Source: Odontocerum albicorne (taxonomy: Eukaryota; Arthropoda; Insecta; Trichoptera; Odontoceridae). Taken from it: DNA of 64,000 nt. The stretch lies in contig OX463846.1 of the NCBI GenBank assembly GCA_949825065.1, positions 3,305,366 through 3,369,365 on the forward strand, in the 5' to 3' direction. Below, one piece after another: positions 41,610 through 52,879 of the stretch. Position 1 is the stretch's first letter. Each line of letters opens with the position of its first letter. Both the position numbers and the translations under genes were made by a program. The notes under the pieces were generated by a model. That model searched no databases. It saw only the letters and a list, made by a program, of their open reading frames with translations, and was not told where the DNA came from.

Positions 41610-42563
41610 CTAGGTAAGTCCAGAAAGTAAGTGTACTGAATTTTTGTAGGTTACAATTTTTTTTATTTAAACAAAAAAATTACGTGGTTACCGTAGTACA
41701 TATGTAAGCTATTTTTCGACATATTCGCCATTCCTCTCAATGCAGGTGGTGAAGCGGGGTATCAACTTTTTGATGCCTTCCTCGAAGTAGTTTCCCACCA
41801 ACCCCTCCGTCCACTTCTCCACCTCCTCCTTTACCTCCTCGTTGGTTGAAAACCTTTTTCCACCCATGTGCAGCTTCAAGGAGGTAAAGAGATAGTAATC
41901 TGAAGGTGCTAGGTGAGGGGAATGCGCGGGATGGTTCAGGACATCCCATTTAAACGAGGCGAGCAGTTCCTTCGTGGCGTTGGCCGTGCGTGGTCTGGCA
42001 TTGTCATACAGCAGGCAGACTCCCTTTGTCAGCATGCCTCTCCTCTTGTTCTGAATCGCCCTCCGCAATTTTTTAGGGTCTCACAGTATGTTGCAGAGTT
42101 GATGGTCTCCCCTTGAGGCATATATTCAATTAAAATTATGCCTTGACAGTCCCAAAACAATTTCGTCAATTTTGTCAGTCACAATTGAAGGTCTTCCGCT
42201 CCTCTGATGATCATGCACAGTCGTACGACCGTTTTTAAACTCGTGACACCACTTGTACACACTCGTACGATTCATAGCTTTATCACCATATGCAGTTTTC
42301 ACCTCATTATAAACCTCAACCGGAGGTTTTCCCTTCCAAACGAGATAACGGATGACGCCGCGTATTTCGCACTTGGCGGGAGATTGGATTTACATTTTTC
42401 ACGAAACGTATTGTCGCGTCGACATTTCTCAACGTACTGACCTCAAACTGGTCTCGTTGTGGAGGGGAAGGGTCAGGCTACACGGAAGTGTAGCCAACAT
42501 GTCGAAAATAAAATCCATCCGGTCGTGAGAGCCTCAGTACACTTACTTTCTGGATACGCCTCG
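41610..42563 (-). mobile_element. mariner element, internally deleted
   Basis: The inverted ends share TCCAGAAAGTAAGTGTACTG. The left begins CTAGGTAAG after TA at 41608-41609, and the right reversed begins CGAGGCGTA before TA at 42564-42565. The length is 954 bp. Confidence 0.87.
41709..42440 (-). pseudogene. mariner transposase, internally deleted and frameshifted
   Basis: The C-terminal frame (41709-42068, reverse) includes CLLYDNARPRTANATKELL (second Asp) and HSPHLAPSDYYLFTSLKLHM (third Asp, with exactly 34 residues between), ending CIERNGEYVEK. The normal PDLAP is PHLAP here. Upstream, in other frames, are the N-terminal parts: CEIRGVIRYLVWKGKPPVEV and NRTSVYKWCHEFKNGRTTV (helix-turn-helix), then RSGRPSIVTD. 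The linker and first catalytic Asp are missing. It is inactive. Confidence 0.85.
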
Positions 42564-42565
42564 TA

Positions 42566-42900
42566 TTTTTATCGGCCTATTCCGGACTTACTTCACGAGT
42601 CGGTTCCCTGTATCCCTCAAGATGCGTCACAAATAACTCAAACTAATAGGGTTTAAATATTTATTTTCAAGTGGATTAAACAGTCAATTATGAATAACAT
42701 TTGAATAAATATGAATTCTACAGGGCCAGCACAAAAACTAGAAATTTTAAACCTATTCTTTATTTATTAATTAAAAGCTACATACATTAATGTAATTGCA
42801 CTTCAAAATCATAACACATCATTTTACCACGGCTACAGGGATACCATAAAACGCTGTATTCCAGGTCGGTCCACAGCCCAACACTCAGCATTCTCTGATT
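42566..42900. other. Unassigned DNA
   Basis: No supported feature. Confidence 0.5.
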
Positions 42901-42904
42901 TATT

Positions 42905-43870
42905 TATTTATTATATTACTTTGGAAAATCCAAGGTGACTTAACATTAAAAATAAAGAAAAATTACATATAATAAAAAAACGTATGTAAGATAAAAAATA
43001 ATGTATATGCATTCATATATACACACAGACAAACACATATGTTCAAAGTCACTTAAGTACTTTAATGAGTGCTTTCTAACGCGCTCAATCTTAGAAGAAA
43101 ATTTACTTTTGATTTCGGTAATGTGATATGAAATATTTCATTATCCGAAGCAGTCCCGTTCAAAAGAGTTAAAGCTCTTCCAACAGGCATAGCGGCTAGA
43201 AGATCCGTTCGTGCGTATGTTATTGAGAACAGTTCTTGCCGACGCAGTCTAGTGTAATTATTAGAAACATTTAACGTCAATCTTTGTAGTAATGCTGGAC
43301 AGCTCACAACTCCTCGAACGAGTTTGACACCGTATACTAGGAGACGCAGATCTCTTCTTACGCTCAAAGAGTTATACCCGAGCATGCCCAGCAGAAACTG
43401 AGTAGGATAAAGTCATGAATAAACACCAAACTCACTCATATAGAGATATCGTAGATATTTTTTTGTACTTTCTCCACCATGAGCGAGTTCTGCGCCCCCA
43501 CCGGGCTCCAAATGCAAGCATTGCTTTCTAGTTTGCTACAGATCAATGAATTAAACGTTTTGAGCACCATTTGGTTTTCAAACGACTTAGAGATTGTCAT
43601 TACAAATCCTAGAGTTTTAAACGCTGAGTTGCACATAATTTCTATGTGAGGACCAAATCTGAGATTGGTGTGGAACAAGACACCCAAATCTTTAATATTA
43701 TCTGTGCGGGGTAAAGGTATAGATTTTTCTGTATATCTATGAAATTTCAAGACGTGTGAGCGATGATTCGATATAGTTTTGCACTTTGATGCATTGAAAT
43801 ATATTTTATTATTGTGGTTCCACTTACAAACGTTGTTGAGATCTGACTATAGGTCTACCCATGTAAGGCC
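42905..43870 (-). pseudogene. LINE-B reverse transcriptase C-terminal region, second copy
   Basis: It closely parallels 30900-31840. The reverse frames 43436-43750 and 43062-43385 together cover the same protein and are separated by a stop near 43410 and a small indel. It extends further upstream than the other copy, showing WNHNNKIYFNASKCKTI, the conserved W-xx-N-L-x-N-xxK-xx motif that follows the polymerase active site. The 3' end again has a TTTA-type tract at about 42900. The catalytic YADD box is not present. Confidence 0.85.
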
Positions 43871-44829
43871 GAGGCCGCGAATTTCCCTATTATAAAACTA
43901 GTGTATGGAATAGGATGGCTGTCCGATTCGTCGAATCTCTTTTGGGCGATAAAACAGTATAAATCTTGACGAGCTACTAGGCGACATTCTCAATACGTGG
44001 CCCAACAACTTTCAGCGCTTAACCTTATTATTGTTGTTATAGGTTCCAGCCCCGTCTGAAGATAAATCGTTTAATTCGTCAGCTGATCTCTTCATATAAG
44101 GACAGTCATGATCCTCTTAAGACAGTTGTTTTGAAAACTAAGAAGTTACCTCTTGTTTCTTAAGCCTTGGTGCCAAAATTTGAAGAAACACGGTAAAATA
44201 CGCAGAATACATGTACAAAATAAACGGAATTTTATCTTCAAATTAAACTCTAAGCAGTACCATATGGTCTTCACATTTTTAAATGTACCACATACACTTA
44301 CACTTAGGTAAAGTTAAAATATGTGTTTCTGTTTTAAGATGCTTATAAAAATAATACTATTTCAGCTGTTAGCTTTAAGAACGAATATAAAACTGTAGTC
44401 ACGAGAAAACTGGTTGGAAGGATAGCTTAGAAAAAGTTCGAAAATGTCTTTTTATTTATGAGTTAGCTTTTAACGTTTTTTCCCTTTTGAAACATATTTT
44501 GAATGATTGCCGTAATAAATTTATATATTTTTGTCATTAAATACTTTCACTATCCTATAAACTTCCGAAAGATATTAATAAATGAAACAGACTTGACATT
44601 TTAGCGCCGATCGTTATTCAACATTGCTGACAGATGCTGTCTTCCATGATTTGCCTTCAAAATAATTATTCAGAACTTTCTTTAATGATGGGATTGAGTA
44701 TCTAATCTCGTAAATTAAACAAACAATCTTCTTAAGCAGGGGTCGATTATCTTTTAGGCTTAAGGGCCACATTCCACTTTTAGTTTAAACAATGAGCATT
44801 ACTGGTTAATACTATTGGCCTTCCCAATT
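43871..44829. other. Unassigned DNA
   Basis: No supported gene or repeat. Confidence 0.4.
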
Positions 44830-45170
44830 CATCACCCTTTTTTTTTAATCCATATTTTACTGTCCAACAGTGAAGCTCTGGAACCAGTTACCAACTAATG
44901 TTAGACTCGCTTCATCATCTGTTAATTTCAAGGCAGAAATGTAACGCGATTCATTTCCGATTTTCTTTTCCTTTCAACCAATTGCTTTTCCCTTTGATTG
45001 ACGATATTTCACTTTTATTTTTCCACGAATTATGTACAGGTGAATAATGATTTGAATATTTTTTGCTACCGTGTAATTTCCTTTTTTCACATTTGTCTGG
45101 TTGTTTGGAAGAGATTGCCGCCCGGCAATAAGTTTGCCAGTTTTTTTTATAAACAAATTTAATTAAATAA
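44830..45170 (+). pseudogene. LINE-A 3' end
   Basis: It contains AGTGAAGCTCTGGAACCAGT, CCCTTTGATTGACGATATTT, CATTTGTCTGGTTGTTTGGA and AGAGATTGCCGCCCGGCAAT in LINE-A order. The coding part is nearly gone. Confidence 0.7.
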
Positions 45171-45199
45171 ATATAAATCTAAAAAACTTTTACAGAATT

Positions 45200-45315
45200 C
45201 AGTCTTGTTTGTGCCCCCTGATGATGAGCTGAGAGCATTGAAAGCGGTCGGGTTATACCGTTACAAAAAGTGGAATATACAGTGTTTGATCAAACAAATT
45301 ACAACAACTTTTTCT
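45200..45315 (+). repeat. Penelope-type 3' unit, single copy
   Basis: The unit has CTGATGATGAGCTGAGAGCA, then TTGAAAGCGGTCGGGTTATA, CCGTTACAAAAAGTGG and ACAGTGTTTGATC. It matches the reverse complement of the unit repeated at 55190-56090. The core is hammerhead-like: CTGATGA ... GAAA followed by a CGGT/ACCG stem. Confidence 0.65.
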
Positions 45316-45628
45316 TTCCCATTTTTATCATTTCTATCCCAAAATATTACAAAACGTTTAAACAAACGAGATATGAAAGAAAAATGTTTCATAATATCGA
45401 ATAAAAATACTTTATTTGCAAAACGACAAAAAATTAAACCATGTTTTTTTCTCAATCTCTTTCTAGTTAATATGAATTTTGTGGCTGCATTTTCTTAGCT
45501 TGCTGGAAATCTGGGAATTATAAATATGCCATCAAACATAAGTTTGTATTTGCTGAAAGACAGACTATATAAAATATTTACACATTTATAACGCATATAA
45601 AACTTATTATTGAAACATTTATTGTATT
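45316..45628. other. Unassigned AT-rich DNA
   Basis: Open frames overlap on both strands without recognisable motifs. Confidence 0.4.
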
Positions 45629-45629
45629 T

Positions 45630-46040
45630 ATTTTATTTAACACTTTTATTGCAAATACAATCTGGTGGGCTTATTGCCAGGCGGGGATCTCTTCCAGCCA
45701 ACCAGACAAAAGTTAATGAAGCAAGTTACGTGGTCGCATAAATCATTCAAATGACTATCCATCCACACGAAATCCATAAACATATACGTGAGCACATGCC
45801 CACGAGCCCCACAAAGACGGACAATCACCCGAAAAATACTTTTCACATGAAGTGAGATATCATCAATCAAAAGGAAAGGAAGGGATGGTGGAGAGGAAAG
45901 GAAAAGAAAAATCAGGAATCAAACACGTTATTTTACTGACTAGAAATTTAAAGTTTTTTCATTCGCTTCTGAAATTACACGGAGCGAGACATACGAGTAT
46001 ATTGGTTTGTAACTGATTCCAGAGTCTCACTGCATGATTC
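45630..46040 (-). pseudogene. LINE-A 3' end
   Basis: Reverse copy with TTTATTGCAAATACAATCTG, GGATCTCTTCCAGCCAACCA, GAAATCCATAAACATATACG and AGGAAAGGAAGGGATGGTGG, ending in a decayed coding tail (TGATTCCAGAGTCTCACTGC). Confidence 0.78.
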
Positions 46041-46365
46041 TTTTGTATTCTAAACATTCTATTGATTCTAAATATGGCCGCATGTAATATTAATATTGTC
46101 AAATATTTGTGGGCGAATGTACGTTTTGGGCCGTATTTGGCTCTCGGTCTACAGATTGTCGACATCTGTTCTACAGTTAGAAGGACACTCCTAAAATAGT
46201 ATATTTGAGAAAATTTTCCAGTTCAAATATTTATTTAAAAAATGATTAAGAAATGCCTAGAATGGTGTAATTAACATTAGAATTTTTTAAAAGATTTAAT
46301 TACTGCGTTAATGCAAAGAACAGGATCATTAACATTTTACAATGTTGATTTATCGTAAAAAAAAT
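46041..46365. other. Unassigned AT-rich DNA
   Basis: No supported feature. Confidence 0.5.
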
Positions 46366-46369
46366 TTAT

Positions 46370-46905
46370 TTAGTAATAAATACATGTAAATAAAAAAGTA
46401 AAATTATTGAGTAATAAATATATGTTAATAAGAAAGTAAAATTACTTAGTCTTAAATATATGTAAATGAAAATGTAAAATTACTTAGTGATAAATATATG
46501 TAAATAAGAAAGTAACAATACTTAGTAATAAATATATATATATAATAAATAAGAAAGTAAAATTACTTAGTAATAAATATATGTAAATAAGTAAATAAAA
46601 TTACTTAGTAATACATATATGTAAATAAGGAAGTAAAATTACTTAGTAATAAATATATGTAAATAAGTGAGTAAAATTACTTAGTAATACATATATGTAA
46701 ATAAGAAAGTAAAATTACTTATTAATAAATATATTTAAATAAGAAAGTAAAATTTCTCAGTAATAAATATATGTTAATAAGAAAGCCAAATTACTTAGTA
46801 ATAAATATATGTAAATAAGAAAGTAAAATTTACTAGTAATAAATATATGGAAATAAGAAAGCAAAATTACTTAGTAATAAATATATGTAAATAAGAAAGT
46901 AAAAT
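46370..46905 (+). repeat. Minisatellite, unit about 38 bp
   Basis: The unit is near AATAAATATATGTAAATAAG plus AAAGTAAAATTACTTAGT, repeated about 14 times. It is clean in the middle and more diverged at the left end. Confidence 0.92.
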
Positions 46906-47735
46906 TTCTATATATTCGCTATCGTCAATTGAAACGATATTCAAATAAAGAAAATTAGCTTCGTGGGCTTTTGGTTGGAAATCTCAAAATATATCATACT
47001 CGTACATAAATATGCAAAAAGGAACCAACGTTCATTTTTTCCTTCTGAGATAATTGTGGAAACATCCATGTATCTGCTTTGTGTGGGATTCTAAAGAAAA
47101 AAAATTCCTTCATTGCTAGGCCTCGTACTCAAAGGATTCCTTCGTCATTTCAATTTGATTGGAAAACGAAACTGTGGCGTGCAAAACAAAATTATAAGTG
47201 AGCCATTGCATACCAGCAAATCCACCGATCACACTGCTGTACTGGATTCGACGGGACACTGTAGTGTGATGATCGGAGCACACTACGTTTTTTTTTCCTT
47301 TTTCTAAATATTATTGTATATACGGCCGACGTCAAAGGTATTCTTATGCCCCCAAATACTAGACGGAAAAAAATACCTGTATCATACGAGGAAAGTAGCA
47401 CAGCGCGGAGTTTGAAGTCCAGTACGTTACCGTACGGGCATGAATACCACGAAGAAAGAAAAAAAGGCATGTAAGGTAGTAATGTAGACAAATATGTAAA
47501 ATAATTGATTTCGTAATTTTACATGTACATGATTGATCTGTGATTTTTAACAATTCAAATAAATTTAAAAAATGTTTTTGTAGGCTGGGTTCTTGTTATA
47601 TATTTACACCCAAATAGCAGATTATATAATATATTTAATTGATTGAAATTTAAAAGTTACTAAATATTTAGGTAAAATTTGTATAGTAGGTACGAACATA
47701 GCACTGAAAAAACAACGAATAAACTTTATATTAAA
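46906..47735. other. Unassigned DNA
   Basis: An imperfect stem-loop (CACACTGCTGT and ACACTGTAGTGTG) lies at 47230-47272. No gene is supported. Confidence 0.4.
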
Positions 47736-47737
47736 TA

Positions 47738-48112
47738 CATACCATCGAGCCATTTCCCTGTTGGAGTAGGCAAAGACGATAGAGCGCATACAATTTCCTA
47801 TCACAACACACATACTCAGCCTCTTCTACATTCATATATCTTCTGATACAACTTCTACAATTTCTCTTACGAATTCCTAAGTTTCCTTCATTCAGAATAT
47901 CATTCACTATCATATACTTCCCTCTGTCTTCCTCTCAAACGCCTTCCACTCACATTTACACTATATATCCGTATTGTTAATCTTTCTTCGTTCATTCATT
48001 CCATATGCCCAAACTATCTCAACATACTCTTTTTCATCTTACTTAACACATCAGCGTTAAATTCACATTAATTCCTTATCACTTAATACCGTATTATTTC
48101 ACATTATATTGA
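47738..48112 (-). pseudogene. LINE-E reverse transcriptase tail
   Basis: The reverse strand reads DVLSKMKKSML, a stop, FGHMERMNERRLTIRIYSVN, then VSGRRLRGRQRE. After a frame change (47731-47913) it reads MIVNDILNEGNLGIRKRNCR and YMNVEEAEYVCCDRKLYALY. This is the ending of a non-LTR reverse transcriptase family in which FGH-ERM-E-RL, GRR-RGRP and a D-x-W/Y basic end recur. Other scraps of LINE-E are at 26880, 52880, 53645, 61075 and 62715. No polymerase core remains. Confidence 0.7.
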
Positions 48113-48655
48113 TAAATATAAAAAATGTGCTAGCTTTATTCAGTAAATTTTTTTTTTTACCTTTCCATTTTGAACTCTTTTATTATACTTATCAATACAA
48201 GTAATGTTCACTGAAAACACATGATTAAAGCTGAAAACAGAATTTAAATGAAATTTGAGATCGTTTTTACATCGAAATAATCGCTTTAAATCTTATGTTT
48301 AAATATAAATTTGTCTTTTAATTTGTATATGTACGAGTATGTGTATATATACAAAACTGTTTTAACTGCTATAGTTAATTTCTTCATTTTGATTTTTTTT
48401 GTCCAAGTTTCGCTTCCAGTTTCAAAATGAACTATACAGACACCATTATTTACTATTTTGTTAAACGTAAAAAAAAGCGAACTGATCGTTCAATGTTTAT
48501 CAAATCGACAAACGTTTCAGATAAAATTCAATCAACTTCAAAAATGTTTTCGAATTGTGAAAAAAATGGGTTCTGAAGTTAAAATTACTTACTTGTCAAT
48601 AAAAATAAGGTATCATGAAATGATGTAATAAAAATATATTGTTTTTTTTGTTAAT
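48113..48655. other. Unassigned AT-rich DNA
   Basis: No supported feature. Confidence 0.5.
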
Positions 48656-48797
48656 CTGACGTGGTAGCAGAAATTATCCTGGTGTGGGTGGATTATCTAT
48701 TTTACGTGCTGGCAGAAATCATCCTGGTGTGGATGGATTATCTATTTGACGTGGTAGCAGAAACCGTTCTGGTGTGGATGTATTATCTATAAAAAAA
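48656..48797 (+). repeat. 45-bp tandem repeat, three units
   Basis: Three units of GACGTGGTAGCAGAAATTAT, CCTGGTGTGGGTGGATTATC and TATTT lie head to tail at a period of exactly 45. All are open in one frame, giving a 15-residue repeat DVVAEIILVWVDYLF, closed by TAA. No ATG precedes it. Each unit contains TGGTAGCAGA, identical to the usual initiator-tRNA primer-binding site of Copia elements. Confidence 0.85.
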
Positions 48798-49150
48798 TAA
48801 GCTGCTATGAAAACATATCGATTTTTTCCGTTTTATGTATGATGTTAGCCAAATGTTAACTGGGACGACCACAAGTGATGGATAGCTTGTTCGGAGTCTC
48901 GGTCCGATGGTAGGACACCTTACTCCTTCATCGGATAAGTTCTGACTGTTAAGATATTTATTGGAAATTGGCAGGATCTTTTTGGGAATCGGGAAAGGAT
49001 AGGTTTGTGGTAATTGTTTTGATTTTATGAATGATTATGAGAAATTATAAACGATTAAATACATATATAAATATGATGATATATACATAATATTAAATAC
49101 AAATATACATAAATTTGTGTCGTCACACACTGTTTTATATTGAATGGGTG

Positions 49151-49181
<31 letters not shown>

Positions 49182-50150
49182 AATTGTGAATAAATTATAA
49201 GAATGAATATAGTATATGTAGATAAGTAAATGAGTGGGGAAATGTGTGTGACTTTTATAAATATATTAAGGTGTAGAAAATGTTTATTGAAGGTGAGAAA
49301 TGCGGTTGCCTATGGGGGTAAACTGTCTGCCGGAGGAATTATCGATGATGGGGACTGGGACGACCCCACATGTATCATATATACACAGTAAAATCCCAGT
49401 GGGATTAAAATCGCAAGCCTTAATAATAATTAAACGGTGAATAAAATATTGATTGATTTTGTAAGAAATAGTGAAGCTTTATATAATGTGAAGAGCAAAT
49501 ACTATGGAAAAGCCCAGTTGAAACAAAATATGTGGAATAATATCGTTTGACGTTTCCAACTGACAGTTGTGGGTTCTCATTTCTGCCGTCTGGTGGCGCG
49601 CCAGCATCACGTCATGTTATGGGCGCTATATAATGAACCCGGTTTCTTAGGAAACCGTAGCTTTACTCTATCTTGTTCATGCGCAGTATCGTTTGTCTCG
49701 CTCAAATTTATTGAATTTGATCTTTAATTACAGAAATTAATGTTTGAAAATTATTTTCAAAGAAGCATTAGGTATGTTTTGTACCATTTTGAAATTCTGA
49801 CTAAACAAACCATCTGTGAATGTAACTTGTCAGGCTAGCGTAGTACATTATTTTTACAGTATGATGAGTTAAAGTTAGCTGATAAAAAATATTCATTTTT
49901 ATGATCGGACAAAAACATTTTTTTTTTCCAATGTGCAGATTTTGTTTTGTTTTATATCTGACTCTGACTAATAGCAGGGTTATCTAGAATATGGGAATTT
50001 GTAGTCCCAGCATATAAACTTTGGCGCAGGTTAGCTACTTTCATAATTTTCGAAGAAATGCCTATAACTCGAAAAGTATAAGGCTTTTTCAAGATTTAAA
50101 AAAAAAATCTGAACTGTCATAAGCTGGCCTCTTCCTCGATACCGGCTTGA
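48798..50150. other. Unassigned DNA
   Basis: It contains a run of 28-29 A at about 49151-49179, two GGGACGACC motifs (48863 and 49367), and at 49620-49650 a TATA-like GGGCGCTATATAATGAACCC. These could be remnants of an LTR or a promoter, but no paired repeat, target duplication or coding frame supports this. Confidence 0.35.
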
Positions 50151-50154
50151 CGTT

Positions 50155-50300
50155 GAGGTATGGGACATTTTGTATATGTATATCTGGGTTTGTTGCATGC
50201 CATTTGTCGCAGCTCCAGTAAACTAGGCTTTTGACTGTATCTTACTGAGGACATATGAATATGAAAAAATAGGTCGATACTTTATCCGATTGGTGATTAT
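50155..50300 (-). repeat. Dispersed repeat Y, copy 2
   Basis: Inverted relative of 1085-1240, sharing CAGTAAACTAGGCTTTTG and CTGGGTTTGTTGC. Confidence 0.6.
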
Positions 50301-50559
50301 TATTAAATTCGTTTGTCAAACATTTTTAAGACGTAATTAACAAACGAGTATGTCAGTCAACTCGTGCGTACAACATTAATTCAAAGGAATTTATAGCTCA
50401 CGTCACAATCAATTCCACACGTGTATCTTAAAAGAAAATATATCAGCAATATTAAAAAAAAAACCCGAGTTGAAAAATGAAGATTAATCACAACACCTGT
50501 CACTTGTTTAATACAAATATAATTGTTATTAATAGTATGATATATTTTTCTTCTTCCTC

Positions 50560-51050
50560 TTCCTATTCCTATAGATCATGATCTGTTTGTTCCGCTTGTT
50601 CCCCTTCTTGTGACGTGGATTTCCAGCTGTCACGCCATCTCTTTGGAGGTCTTCCCGGTAATCTTCTTCCGGCTGGGTTCCCTTGAAGGTCGACACGTGA
50701 AAGTCTGTCGTCTTGCATTTTGTTTACATTTTCATTCCAGTATCGCCTTCGTTATCTTTCCCACCTGACGATGTCTTCCTTACTACACTTTATCCTTATT
50801 TCGGTGTTTCTGATTCTATATCTTAGTGTGTTCCGGTTATACATCTCAGTGTTTTCATTTCCGAGGTTCTCAGGAGAGATTTTGTTTTAGATGTGTCTGC
50901 TCTGGTCTCTATTCTGTAGGTGGCTATCGGTCTCACACATGTCTTGTATATTCTGACTTTACTTTCTATTCTCATGTGTTTATTATTCCACACCGGTGTT
51001 TTAAGGCATCCCGATATTGCAGCCGCCTTATCGACCTGTCTCAAGGTTAT
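50560..51050 (-). pseudogene. LINE-G (RTE-like) 3' end
   Basis: The reverse frame at 50823-51044 reads QVDKAAAISGCL, KVRIYKTCVRPIATYRIETR and ADTSKTKSLLRTSEMKTLRC. After a break the decayed end is GRQRR, then RPPKRW-like text down to about 50630, followed by GAAGAAGAA-type sequence. Same family as 37639 and 61336, but less complete. It stops about 40 bp before the receptor exon. Confidence 0.8.
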
Positions 51051-51090
51051 CTGTCTATAAGATGTTAATAAATATTATTATTTTTTCTAG

Positions 51091-51349
51091 ATGATATCAT
51101 CATGGGAACTAGACTTCAACAGGAGCGTATTCGTGGTGGGTGGCACGATCCCACCCAGCGCTGCGGCCCTGTGGCCAACAGAGGCCGATCTACCGGCTGA
51201 TTGGTTCCCTACCCTGCCTCCGCAGCCAGCTACATCGGCCCCATCGGCTTTGATGCCGCCTTGGGCTCAAGCAGCCTGGATATCCCTGTTTTCTGGGATG
51301 CTCATAGTTGCCATCGGGGGCAACTCTATAGTCATGTGGATTGTTATGG
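51091..51349 (+). CDS. Tachykinin-receptor-like GPCR, one exon (N-terminus and TM1)
   Basis: This is the only host-type coding segment I can support. The frame runs for 86 codons from ATG 51091. Directly upstream is a pyrimidine tract with TTTTTTCTAG, a good splice acceptor ending at 51090. At 51350 there is GTGAGT, a strong donor, giving a phase-1 junction. The protein is extracellular and Pro/Ala-rich at first, with a possible N-glycosylation site (NRS), then AAWISLFSGMLIVAIGGNSI and VMWIVM. The last part is a first membrane helix with the conserved GGN (Asn 1.50), as in insect tachykinin and natalisin receptors. The other six helices are not in this window as far as I can see, so introns must be large. 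Whether ATG 51091 is the true start is not certain, because it coincides with the exon edge. Confidence 0.75.
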
Positions 51350-51429
51350 GTGAGTACACTTTGCCTTTGAACATATTGATTACGTAGACAGATAAATAAT
51401 TTATTTGTATTTATATAATTCTTCATCTT

Positions 51430-51589
51430 CTCTATCACGTGTTCAATGCTAAGCGTCGTGGTTCTCTGCTATGTCTGGAACTTGGCACATCACCTGTCTT
51501 CATACTTTCCAGCTCTAAGCCATGTTGAAAGCAGCGCATAAAGAGGATCCTGTTAACTAATTTATTTGAACCATCCATCTTATAGAACC
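51430..51589. other. Unassigned DNA just after the exon
   Basis: Presumed intron. A reverse open frame (51435-51635) has no clear motif. Confidence 0.4.
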
Positions 51590-51810
51590 CCTTACAGTCG
51601 GAAACAGTCTGCGCGCTTCGAACATGCGTCAGCATGGCCAGGCGGCTCAGCAGGGTCCATATGTCTGTGGCATTTTCGGGTGGGAGTGCGCATCCAGGAT
51701 TGGGCTATTCTCTCACAGAAGATCGCACGATCGATGTGAGAGAACGGTTCAGGACTGATGTTGGAGTGGCGAGGGGATCTTCGACTGCGAGGCCCGGCAA
51801 TGAATGAATG
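51590..51810 (+). pseudogene. LINE-D 3' end with C2H2-like motif
   Basis: One frame encodes YVCGIFGWECASRIGLFSHR, then RSHDRCERTV. It matches the end of the copy at 19795-20310 in DNA and protein (SRIG-FSHRRSHDR). A normal finger would need a second Cys where FGW stands. It probably lies in the intron of the receptor gene. Confidence 0.75.
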
Positions 51811-52483
51811 TGAACCCCTTACTCTTGCTTGTCTTCTCTCAAATGTCCACAACTGCTCGAGACTTTCATAATACTTTCTAGCAGCATTCTCAAAGCACGT
51901 CGAAATTATTTTTCTTTCTATAATTTCCAATTCTTGGACGATAGAGGCATCGGTACACCTTGCGGTCCATAAGATATGGATCATCTGCCTCCAGCATCTC
52001 GAATACATATGCCATGTTTGTTTCCTTCTTTATTTGTAAAACATAAGCAAGTATTTTTCGTTGTTGTTGACAGTTAAGCTGAGGTGTTATATGTGGGTTT
52101 ATGGGAATACAGGGGTGTGGGCTGAAAGCCTCCCGATTTTCTTGCAGTCGGGCTTGCCCTATATTAGTGAGGTGTATCTCGGCCGGGGGAATGTTTGTGA
52201 GATGAGCCTTGACCTTTTTATGTCTTCTATCTTAAATGTGTTTTCTGCAGTTTGTTTTGAGATGTGTGTGCGATATTGATCCATAACGATAAATCTGTAA
52301 TACTTTGATTCAAAATTATGTCTAGCAGACATAATCCAAATATTATATTTTAAAGTCGCTTTTTACAATATGGTGAGTCGAATCCGTTTCCGCCATGAAA
52401 CAAGAAATCTTCAATAATGTAGAACTTAAATGAAACAGTTTCAAAACAGAGTACCATAATATGTACTTTTATTTTAAATGGTC
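51811..52483. other. Unassigned DNA with a possible LINE scrap
   Basis: The reverse frame 51850-52008 (ILEMLEADD-like in a neighbouring frame; CTDASIVQELEIIER) may be a piece of a retrotransposon, but I cannot place it. The rest is AT-rich. Confidence 0.3.
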
Positions 52484-52600
52484 TTTCAAATAGAGCGGTT
52501 TTTTTTAATTCTTGGATAAAACACAGATGGCGTCGCGAACTTTCTTGGGTATGGCATTTATAAAAATGGAGTCGTATACAATATAACAACGCGTTCAATT
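52484..52600 (+). mobile_element. Tc1/mariner-superfamily MITE, copy 3, truncated
   Basis: GGTCTTTCAAATAGAGCGG, AATTCTTGGATAAAACACAG, GTCGCGAACTTTC and AAAATGGAGTCGTATACAAT are in the same order as in 7969-8110. The other end is absent. Confidence 0.7.
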
Positions 52601-52879
52601 GAACACAATATATATCGTGTAGAGCAGAAAATTTTCTTTCGAATGACATATAATTTTTATCATTTTGTTTTACTTTTGGTGCTCATTTTTAAATTTGGAA
52701 AAAACGGGCACAACTTATGTTAACACCTTATATTTATAAAATATGTATAGAGCATCAAGTGAATTTGAGTGGTATGCGAATGTAATAATTGAGCATTAAT
52801 ACATAAAAATATACCATATGTAATACATATATATTAATTTATACATATATACCATACATATGACACATGTATTCTTAAT

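Noticed and set aside
49151..49179. Poly(A) run as the end of a processed pseudogene
   Set aside because: No spliced gene-like sequence precedes it and no target duplication was found.
49600..49700. Promoter around GGGCGCTATATAATGAACCC
   Set aside because: A TATA-like box alone, with no gene or LTR pair downstream, is not enough.
52061..52279. 72-codon frame with Cys-rich end
   Set aside because: No family recognised and no splice or start context.
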